Shown: positions 7,444 to 11,873 of the stretch, one piece after another
Layout: every line of letters starts with the position of its first letter
How positions within the stretch are numbered: the stretch's first letter is position 1
Assembly (NCBI GenBank): GCA_937968015.1
Contig: CALBSO010000114.1
Location: forward strand, 1-11,873
Direction: 5' to 3'
Source of the DNA: an uncultured Thermomicrobia bacterium
GTDB lineage: Bacteria; Chloroflexota; Chloroflexia; Thermomicrobiales; JALYUS01
DNA length: 11,873 nucleotides
Notes under the pieces: model-generated
The model's input: the letters and a program-made list of their open reading frames with translations, nothing else
Told to the model about the DNA's origin: nothing
Databases searched by the model: none
Program-made: the position numbers and the translations under genes

Positions 7444-7449
7444 AAGGAG
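7444..7449 (+). promoter_or_regulatory. Shine-Dalgarno deciding the YtxH-like start
   Basis: AAGGAG lies 6 bases before ATG 7456 and is one of the strongest ribosome-binding sites in the window. It rules out the longer reading that begins at 7414. Confidence 0.8.
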
Positions 7450-7455
7450 AGTACG

Positions 7456-7731
7456 ATGGGTAGAGCGATCTGGGTGGGTGTGAAGTTCCTCTTCGGGGTG
7501 TCAATCGGGGCGTTAATCGGCGCGACCGTGACGGCGTACGCGGCGGGCGCGGCCGATTCCGCCGACACTGGGGGAGGCATTGGGGACGGTATCCGCGCGC
7601 GTCTGAACGCTGCGAAGGCCGCCGGCGACGCTGCCGCGATGCAGACCGAAGCGGCCCTCACCCAGCAGTTTCGCAACAAAGTCCAGGACCCGGACGCCCT
7701 CAACCCACCGACCGCGCTGCATTCACCGTAG
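7456..7731 (+). CDS. YtxH-like small single-pass membrane protein
   Basis: A 91-residue protein with one N-terminal membrane segment containing a small-residue zipper (FLFGVSIGALIGATVTAYAAG, about residues 10-30). A glycine-rich linker and an amphipathic, Ala-rich helix (RARLNAAKAAGDAAAMQTEA, then ALTQQFRNKV) follow. This architecture matches the YtxH/GvpP-like small proteins often found in Firmicutes and Chloroflexota, where an IGALIG-type helix leads into a charged coiled region. Its molecular role is unknown; general stress links exist for some relatives. TTGACC (7365-7370) and CACAAT (7390-7395) could form a promoter with a long 19-base spacer. The gene stands between the YczE-like gene and gpmI. 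Confidence 0.6.
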   Translation: MGRAIWVGVKFLFGVSIGALIGATVTAYAAGAADSADTGGGIGDGIRARLNAAKAAGDAAAMQTEAALTQQFRNKVQDPDALNPPTALHSP

Positions 7732-7742
7732 GGAATAACCGG

Positions 7743-7851
7743 AACCACGAATACTGCCCAGAGGGCACCCGGAAGAGCACGAAGGAACGAAGAAGGGAAC
7801 CGTCAATACCATTCTCTTCTCGTTCTTCGTGCTCTTCGTGCCTTCGTGGTT
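7743..7851. repeat. long imperfect palindrome of the 'ACCACGAAG...' dispersed type
   Basis: The left arm begins AACCACGAA at 7743, continues with GGCAC, and then runs GAAGAGCACGAAG and AACGA. The right arm (about 7818-7851) is its complement, TCGTTCTTCGTGCTCTTCG and so on to TTCGTGGTT. The left arm carries small insertions relative to the right: TACTGCCCAGAG, CCG and single bases. Translated, such elements give the 'NHEGTKSTK' peptides often mis-annotated in genomes. It occupies most of the spacer between the YtxH-like gene and gpmI and would form a large hairpin in the gpmI leader. Confidence 0.85.
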
Positions 7852-7864
7852 TAACGAACGGTCC

Positions 7865-7870
7865 GGGAGG
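7865..7870 (+). promoter_or_regulatory. Shine-Dalgarno deciding the gpmI start
   Basis: GGGAGG, 6 bases before ATG 7877. The upstream in-frame GTG at 7829 lies inside the palindromic repeat and is rejected. Confidence 0.85.
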
Positions 7871-7876
7871 ATTGAT

Positions 7877-9436
7877 ATGACAGGAGAATCCGGGCAGGGG
7901 ATTCGGCCGGTGGTGCTGGTGATTATGGATGGCTGGGGGGATGCGCCACCCGGGCCGGGGAATGCCGTCACACTCGCCGCGACGCCGACATTTGATCGCC
8001 TGTGCGCCACCGCCGCACGGAGCGACCTGATCCCGTTTGGCCGCGAGGTCGGGCTGCCGGACGGTCAGATGGGCAACTCCGAGGTCGGCCACCTGAACAT
8101 CGGCGCTGGCCGGATCGTCTATCAGACCTTGACACGGATAGACCTCGCCATCGAGGATGGCGCGTTCTTTCGCAATCCCGTGTTGCTCGAAGCCGTACGC
8201 ACGGCGAAGAGGCGGCACGCGACGCTTCATCTCCTCGGCCTGATCGGGCCAGGCGGTGTCCACGCGCAGGATACGCACCTGCTCGCACTCCTGCGGCTGG
8301 CGGAACAGGAGGGCCTGACGCATGTCGCGATCCATGCCTTTCTCGATGGGCGGGACACCCCACCGGAATCCGCACAGGGATACATCAGGCGGTTGGAAGC
8401 CGAGGTCGCGACGATCGGTGTTGGCCGGATCGCGACCATCTCCGGGCGATACTACGCGATGGACCGCGACAAACGGTGGGATCGGGTCCAGAAGGCGTAC
8501 GACGCGCTGACGCTCGGCGTCGGCGAGATTGCCCGCACGCCGGATGAGGCGATTGCGTACTCATATGCAGCGGGAATCACCGACGAGTTCGTCCTGCCAA
8601 CAGTGATCGTTGGGGAGGATGGCGTGCCGGTCGGCACGATCGCGGACGGCGATGTGGCGATCTTCTTCAACTTCCGCTCCGACCGCGCCCGCGAACTCTC
8701 TCATGCGCTGGTGGACGCGCACTTCGACGGATTCCCACGCGCCGTGCATCCGCACGTCACCTTCGTGACGATGACCGAGTACGAGGCGGACTTGCCCGTC
8801 GCGGGTATCGCGTTCCCGACGGAGAACATCGTCCAGCCGCTTGCGGCGGTGATCGCGGCGCATGGCTTCGCGCAGTTCCACGCTGCGGAGACGGAGAAGT
8901 ACCCGCACGTCACGTTCTTTTTCAACGGCGGGCGCGAGGAGCCGTTTGCCGACGAAGACCGGCGATTGATTCCCTCGCCAAAGGTCGCGACGTACGATCT
9001 TCAACCGGAGATGAGCGCCTTGGCGGTCGCGGATGCAGTCGTGGCGGCGATTCTGAGTGGTCAGTTCGCCTTCATCCTCGTCAACTTCGCCAACGCGGAT
9101 ATGGTTGGGCACACGGGCGTCCTCCCGGCGGCAGTCGCGGCGGTCGAAACGGTGGATGCATGTGTCGGGCAAATCCTCGCCGCGCTGGAGCGCACGGGTG
9201 GCGCGGCACTCGTGACAGCGGATCACGGCAACGCGGAGGAGATGATCGCGGCGGACGGCACGCCGATGACGGCGCACACGATGAACCGCGTTCCCTGCTT
9301 CCTCACCGGGCCGGGCGTATCGCCGGGCACGCGCCTCCGTCCGCATGGCCGCCTCGCGGACATCGCCCCGACGCTGCTGCACCTTCTCGGCCTCCCGCAA
9401 CCCGCCCTAATGACGGGCGAAAGCCTAATCGTCTGA
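7877..9436 (+). CDS. gpmI: 2,3-bisphosphoglycerate-independent phosphoglycerate mutase
   Basis: This enzyme interconverts 3- and 2-phosphoglycerate in glycolysis and gluconeogenesis, using manganese and a phosphoserine intermediate. At 519 residues from ATG 7877 it is of family length. The alkaline-phosphatase-like metal sites are visible: D18 in VIMDGWGDAP, nucleophile S68 in QMGNSEVGHLN, NFANADMVGHTG, VTADHGNAEEM and AHTMNRVPCF. The phosphotransferase domain shows HAFLDGRDTPPESA, SGRYYAMDRDKRWDRV and NFRSDRARE. KYPHVTFFFNGGREEPF and PSPKVATYDLQPEMS complete the signature. It is cytoplasmic. It stands alone, without other glycolytic genes in the window. The leader contains the large palindrome at 7743-7851. 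Confidence 0.97.
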   Translation: MTGESGQGIRPVVLVIMDGWGDAPPGPGNAVTLAATPTFDRLCATAARSDLIPFGREVGLPDGQMGNSEVGHLNIGAGRIVYQTLTRIDLAIEDGAFFRNPVLLEAVRTAKRRHATLHLLGLIGPGGVHAQDTHLLALLRLAEQEGLTHVAIHAFLDGRDTPPESAQGYIRRLEAEVATIGVGRIATISGRYYAMDRDKRWDRVQKAYDALTLGVGEIARTPDEAIAYSYAAGITDEFVLPTVIVGEDGVPVGTIADGDVAIFFNFRSDRARELSHALVDAHFDGFPRAVHPHVTFVTMTEYEADLPVAGIAFPTENIVQPLAAVIAAHGFAQFHAAETEKYPHVTFFFNGGREEPFADEDRRLIPSPKVATYDLQPEMSALAVADAVVAAILSGQFAFILVNFANADMVGHTGVLPAAVAAVETVDACVGQILAALERTGGAALVTADHGNAEEMIAADGTPMTAHTMNRVPCFLTGPGVSPGTRLRPHGRLADIAPTLLHLLGLPQPALMTGESLIV

Positions 9437-9499
9437 TTTGCTGCTGTCACGCCTCATCTTCATTCAATGAAGCACAGACTTCGCCATGACCTATCGGCC

Positions 9500-9539
9500 C
9501 GGCAAGAACGGTGACACAGATATGTCACCGTTCTTGCCG
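9500..9539. repeat. perfect 17-bp inverted repeat, 6-base loop
   Basis: CGGCAAGAACGGTGACA (9500-9516) is repeated exactly in inverted form at 9523-9539 around CAGATA. It begins 64 bases after the gpmI stop and ends 69 bases before the RHH-zinc finger start. It lacks a T-tract on either strand. It could be a factor-dependent or bidirectional terminator, a protein-binding dyad, or an end of a mobile element. Confidence 0.95.
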
Positions 9540-9544
9540 AAGGC

Positions 9545-9570
9545 TTGACAATCGTGATAGCATAATAATG
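9545..9570 (+). promoter_or_regulatory. AT-rich promoter-like segment before the RHH-zinc finger gene
   Basis: TTGACA (9545-9550) is a perfect -35 hexamer, and TAGCAT preceded by TG, then TAATAAT (9563-9569), lie close downstream. The spacing is too short for a standard pair (7 and 12 bases), so the exact promoter is unresolved. The segment adjoins the 17-bp inverted repeat. Confidence 0.35.
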
Positions 9571-9608
9571 TCGTTTTGATCCCTATACGCACTCATTGGG
9601 GGTATCAG

Positions 9609-9983
9609 ATGGCTGAAGTGCGGCAAACAACCATCCGTTTCGGCGAAGAGGTTTACGAGCGATTGATCCTTGGAGCGCGCAATTCAGGGTTGCCCATCAA
9701 TTCCGTCGTGATCGTCGCATGTATGGAATGGTTGGAGCGCCACTACCCACATATCGGGAATGACACAGCGAAGTTGAGAGGCCAACGCTTATGGAAGGTC
9801 AAGACGCCTTTTTCGCGAACACAGCAGCGCAATTGCTCGTTTTGCGGAAAGGAACAATCGGAGATTCAGCGGCTTATTGCTGGGCCCGGCGTGTACATTT
9901 GCGATCAATGTATCGCCCTTTGCAACGAAATTATCGCTGAGGAAACGTCTTCAAGAGGCGGGGCTCCCGTTGATGATGGGTGA
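9609..9983 (+). CDS. Ribbon-helix-helix / ClpX-type C4 zinc-finger fusion protein
   Basis: A 124-residue two-domain protein. Residues about 5-45 look like a ribbon-helix-helix DNA-binding domain: beta strand QTTIRF, helix EEVYERLILGARNSG, the usual turn with small residue then Asn-Ser (PINS), and helix VVIVACMEWLERHY. Residues 76-110 are nearly the ClpX zinc-binding domain: CSFCGKEQSEIQRLIAGPG, then VYICDQCIALCNEIIAEE, with the four ligands C76, C79, C98 and C101. No AAA+ ATPase domain follows, so it is not ClpX. In ClpX this domain dimerises and recruits substrates and adaptors. Here it may mediate dimerisation or link a DNA-bound regulator to proteolysis, which is inference. GGGGGT is 6 bases before ATG 9609; a TTG at 9576 is a weaker alternative. 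GC over 9601-9960 is about 52% by hand count, well below its neighbours. It overlaps the flavoprotein gene by 11 bases. Confidence 0.85.
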   Translation: MAEVRQTTIRFGEEVYERLILGARNSGLPINSVVIVACMEWLERHYPHIGNDTAKLRGQRLWKVKTPFSRTQQRNCSFCGKEQSEIQRLIAGPGVYICDQCIALCNEIIAEETSSRGGAPVDDG

Positions 9984-10611
9984 GGCAGAAGTGTTCATCG
10001 GCACTTCCGTGCGACTTGACCGCGGTTGCGGAACACCCGGCAGGTCGTGGTCAAGTCTGATTACACGGGAGGAGTATGGTATAGCTGCGTTCGACACAGC
10101 CTATCTCATCATCACGGGCGCAGGGGCGGCGGGTGAGGTTGTGCCCGACCTCATCGCGGGGTTGGACGCGCGCTTTCCCACCGTCTTGACGATCCCGACA
10201 CCGAACGCAGCGCGGGTCATCAATCGCGGCGCGCTGGGTCGTCTGCCGGGGCATCGTGTGATCGAGAGTTACTTCGATGCCGCGATCCTGCCCCGTCCAC
10301 CGAGGGGGCTTGTCCTCGTCGCTCCGTGCGGCTTCAACAGCCTCAATAAACTCGTCGGAGGAATCGCCGACACGCTCGCCCTCTCCGTCGTCGCCGAGGC
10401 GATTGGGCGCGGCACGCCGGTCATCGTGGCGATCGCGTGCAATGCGCCGCTCTGGGCGCATCCGCGCGCCGGGGAATCCGCCGCGACCTTGCGGCACTGG
10501 GGCTGCACGGTGCTTGATCCCGTCCGCGTTGAAGGCCAGACGCGGCTCGCGCCGGTCGCGGAGATCTTCGCGGCTGTAGATGCCTGCGTGAAAGGCGAGG
10601 GCAGATTGTGA
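9973..10611 (+). CDS. Flavoprotein, HFCD/CoaC-like fold
   Basis: A predicted FMN-binding protein of the family that includes phosphopantothenoylcysteine decarboxylase, EpiD and AtHAL3. From ATG 9973 it has 212 residues. The Rossmann start YLIITGAGAAGEVV (44-57) should bind the flavin phosphate. VAPCGFNSLNKLVGGIADTL (116-135) corresponds to the family's 'APASANTxxKxAxGIADxL', with the Asn kept as N122. ACNAPLWAHP (155-164) corresponds to the 'PxMNxxMW' region. The catalytic His of the decarboxylases, normally 13 residues before the AP of this motif, is Ala104 here, so decarboxylase activity is doubtful and a redox or sensing role is more likely. Similar stand-alone flavoproteins occur in actinobacteria. 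The start is uncertain: ATG 9973, ATG 9976 and GTG 9991 are possible. The 11-base overlap with the RHH-zinc finger gene implies coupled translation. Confidence 0.75.
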   Translation: MMGEAEVFIGTSVRLDRGCGTPGRSWSSLITREEYGIAAFDTAYLIITGAGAAGEVVPDLIAGLDARFPTVLTIPTPNAARVINRGALGRLPGHRVIESYFDAAILPRPPRGLVLVAPCGFNSLNKLVGGIADTLALSVVAEAIGRGTPVIVAIACNAPLWAHPRAGESAATLRHWGCTVLDPVRVEGQTRLAPVAEIFAAVDACVKGEGRL

Positions 10612-10635
10612 GGAGGTTGTTTTGCCTGGTGAAGC

Positions 10636-10675
10636 AGGCTTCAGTTTGCCGACCTGTAATCGCAGGCTGAAGCCT
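10636..10675. repeat. inverted repeat AGGCTTCAG / CTGAAGCCT
   Basis: Nine-base perfect arms (10636-10644 and 10667-10675) flank 22 bases that include a further GCAGGCT copy. It starts 25 bases after the flavoprotein stop. The 'GGCTTCAGCCTGC' flavour resembles dispersed palindromic repeats I associate with Chloroflexota and cyanobacterial genomes; copy number cannot be judged here. Confidence 0.7.
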
Positions 10676-10729
10676 ACACATTTGGCTATATCAGCCACCC
10701 GGAATCTGTGCAGTCGCGTTGGCAAGTAA

Positions 10730-10759
10730 TCGTGGCGATCCGATTGCGGATCGCCACGA
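10730..10759. terminator. perfect 13-bp hairpin between convergent genes
   Basis: TCGTGGCGATCCG (10730-10742) pairs exactly with CGGATCGCCACGA (10747-10759) around ATTG. It lies midway between the ends of the flavoprotein gene (+) and the NUDIX gene (-), where a bidirectional terminator would be expected. No clear T-tract is present on either side. Confidence 0.5.
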
Positions 10760-10783
10760 GCATTTCCCGTCATGCAAGGGGGA

Positions 10784-10805
10784 ATCGCAACGAAATAGTT
10801 GCGAT
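10784..10805. repeat. perfect 8-bp inverted repeat
   Basis: ATCGCAAC (10784-10791) and GTTGCGAT (10798-10805) flank GAAATA. With the 13-bp hairpin before it and the uninterrupted palindrome TGGCAGGCCTGCCA (10833-10846) after it, this makes the 242-base spacer unusually palindromic. Confidence 0.6.
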
Positions 10806-10853
10806 CACCGACGGCGAGCCGGTCACGGTCGCTGGCAGGCCTGCCACCCCCCA

Positions 10854-11393
10854 CTACGTCATGGCCGCCTCATGGAGCGCGCGGCTGATGATCCGCGCGA
10901 GGCCATCGGCAATCGCCAACTGGTCGACGACCTCTGCCGCCGCGACCACACGACGATGCGTGATCTCGAACTGCGGCTCCCACGGCGCGAGCTCGACCTC
11001 CGCGCGCCACAGCGACCGGACGATAACCCGACCCGCTTGCAGCCCCGCGAGGCACGCGCCCCGAGAGAACCCCAGCAGTCTGGCCCGGACGACGGTTGCA
11101 CACGCCTCTTCAAGCATCTCTCGGCGCAGGGTCTCCTCCCACGTCTCATCTCCTTCCGGCCGACCGGCGGGCAAGTCCCAGTACTTGCCGTCCGCACTAA
11201 TCAAGACAATCTCGCCATCGCCGGTCACACAGAGACCCGCAGCCCCGTGTGGCGTGCCGTCCGGGGGGGTCAGAGGCGGGTGCCACGAGACGATCCAGTC
11301 CTCATCGTCCGCTCGAAACGCGATCTCCTCACCGTCGCGGGCGGCGATCTCCCGTACGGCCCGATCAGTCTTTCTGGTGGCTTGCCCGGTCAT
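10854..11393 (-). CDS. NUDIX hydrolase
   Basis: A 179-residue protein with a Nudix box, GX5EX7REUXEEXX, at residues 77-99: G77, E83, R91, E92, E95 and E96 are all present, with Ala-Cys where Gly often follows the EE pair. The family hydrolyses nucleoside diphosphates linked to another moiety, using magnesium bound by the box glutamates; the substrate is not deducible. Residues 50-66 (GAAGLCVTGDGEIVLIS) and YWDLPAG (71-77) form the strands leading into the box. The C-terminal 60 residues form the rest of the fold. The start at 11393 is set by AGGAG (complement of 11401-11405), 7 bases upstream; an in-frame TTG at 11420 is rejected. The gene converges on the flavoprotein gene. Confidence 0.9.
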   Translation of the reverse strand: MTGQATRKTDRAVREIAARDGEEIAFRADDEDWIVSWHPPLTPPDGTPHGAAGLCVTGDGEIVLISADGKYWDLPAGRPEGDETWEETLRREMLEEACATVVRARLLGFSRGACLAGLQAGRVIVRSLWRAEVELAPWEPQFEITHRRVVAAAEVVDQLAIADGLARIISRALHEAAMT

Positions 11394-11468
11394 CGTTTTA
11401 CTCCTACCATGTCGCTCCAAAGACCTATGCTGACATCTTGCGTTTCTTTGCTGCCACTGACAAGTGCC

Positions 11469-11496
11469 AGTATATGTGGAGAGTCATTGCGGCTAA
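11469..11496 (-). promoter_or_regulatory. candidate promoter for the NUDIX gene
   Basis: On the minus strand TTAGCC (11491-11496) and TATACT (11469-11474; 5 of 6 to TATAAT) are 16 bases apart, about 75 bases before the NUDIX start. The -35 match is poor. Confidence 0.3.
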
Positions 11497-11501
11497 GTAG
11501 G

Positions 11502-11530
11502 TAGCCATCGCCACCTGGAAGAGGTATGCT
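11502..11530 (+). promoter_or_regulatory. candidate promoter for the transposase-like gene
   Basis: TAGCCA (11502-11507) and TATGCT (11525-11530), separated by 17 bases, each match consensus at 4 of 6 positions. They lie 26 bases before the ATG at 11557. Confidence 0.3.
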
Positions 11531-11556
11531 GGCGTTCTCAGATGAGGAGGTCAGCG

Positions 11557-11873
11557 ATGTCTCTTGTGCTCTCGGAGGCTGAGCGGGTGGCATTGGCCGA
11601 CGCGGCGGCCCGCGAACGACGCGTTCGGCAGTGGCGACGGTATCAGGCCGTGCTACTCGTCGCGGACGGCACGTCGCCACCGGAGGCCGCAGCCAGCGTT
11701 GGGTGCAGTCGGGCGAGTGTCTACAGTTGGCTCGCGGCGTGGCGGGATGGCGGCGTGGCCAGGTTGGTGGACGCACCCCATCCGCCGCCGGTCCCGCCAC
11801 ATGCCGCGCCACTCGGGGCGCTCTTGACCGCGCTGCTCGCCGACGATCCGCAGCGACATGGGCACCACGCGAC
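11557..11873 (+). CDS. IS630-like transposase, N-terminal part (runs off the window)
   Basis: An open frame of 105 codons with no stop before the window edge. The N-terminal half is a helix-turn-helix of the homeodomain-like type (RRYQAVLLVADGTSPPEAAA, then SVGCSRASVYSWLAAWRDGG, about 27-66). A Pro-rich linker follows, then ALLTALLADDPQRHGHHA (about 88-105), which matches the 'LLxxDPxxyGyxxtxWT' entry to the second winged-helix segment of IS630-family transposases. AGGAGGT at 11545-11551, 5 bases before the ATG, is a near-perfect Shine-Dalgarno. The DDE catalytic domain, if present, is beyond the window, so completeness and element ends cannot be judged. A stand-alone winged-helix protein is the alternative. 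Confidence 0.7.
   Translation, partial: MSLVLSEAERVALADAAARERRVRQWRRYQAVLLVADGTSPPEAAASVGCSRASVYSWLAAWRDGGVARLVDAPHPPPVPPHAAPLGALLTALLADDPQRHGHHA

Noticed and set aside
7700..8335. Minus-strand open frame giving peptides such as RRHEEHEEREE
   Set aside because: It is the reverse reading of gpmI and the palindromic repeat; the gpmI frame has full family motifs.
10708..11504. Long + strand open frames (241 and 261 codons) across the NUDIX region
   Set aside because: They are opposite-strand shadows; the minus strand carries a complete Nudix box with a good ribosome-binding site.
11390..11812. Minus-strand open frame opposite the transposase-like gene
   Set aside because: It has no ribosome-binding site or recognisable motif, and the + strand has a strong Shine-Dalgarno and a helix-turn-helix pattern.

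Overview
This is GC-rich chromosomal DNA from a bacterium, most plausibly a member of the Chloroflexota (for example a Thermomicrobia-like lineage). I infer that from the high GC with mostly GC-ending codons, a class II (AroH-type) chorismate mutase, a YtxH-like small protein, and dispersed heptanucleotide and 'CACGAAG'-type repeats at gene edges. The sequence alone does not prove the assignment. Every gene is on the + strand except the NUDIX gene near the right end.

Left part (1-3649): an APH-fold phosphotransferase is followed by trpB-trpA-aroH. TrpB and TrpA form tryptophan synthase, and AroH diverts chorismate to prephenate, so this is a small aromatic amino acid cluster. The trpB stop/trpA start and the trpA stop are both overlaid by tandem 7-nt repeats. 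The repeats supply the first residues of the long form of TrpA, and also TrpA's last codon and its stop codon.

Middle part (3650-7731): five membrane or membrane-anchored proteins in a row. They are a small two-helix protein of unknown function, a divergent DedA-family protein, a MATE-family exporter, a YczE/YitT-like integral membrane protein, and a YtxH-like single-pass protein.

Right part (7732-11873): gpmI (cofactor-independent phosphoglycerate mutase) lies behind a long imperfect palindrome. After a perfect 17-bp inverted repeat comes the most unusual locus of the window. It is a lower-GC gene encoding a ribbon-helix-helix DNA-binding domain fused to a ClpX-type C4 zinc finger with no AAA+ domain, and it overlaps a downstream flavoprotein (HFCD fold) gene. 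A palindrome-rich spacer then separates this pair from a convergent NUDIX hydrolase gene. The window closes inside the 5' part of an IS630-like transposase gene. My best candidate for something undescribed is the RHH-ClpX zinc-finger protein with its coupled flavoprotein and upstream palindrome.
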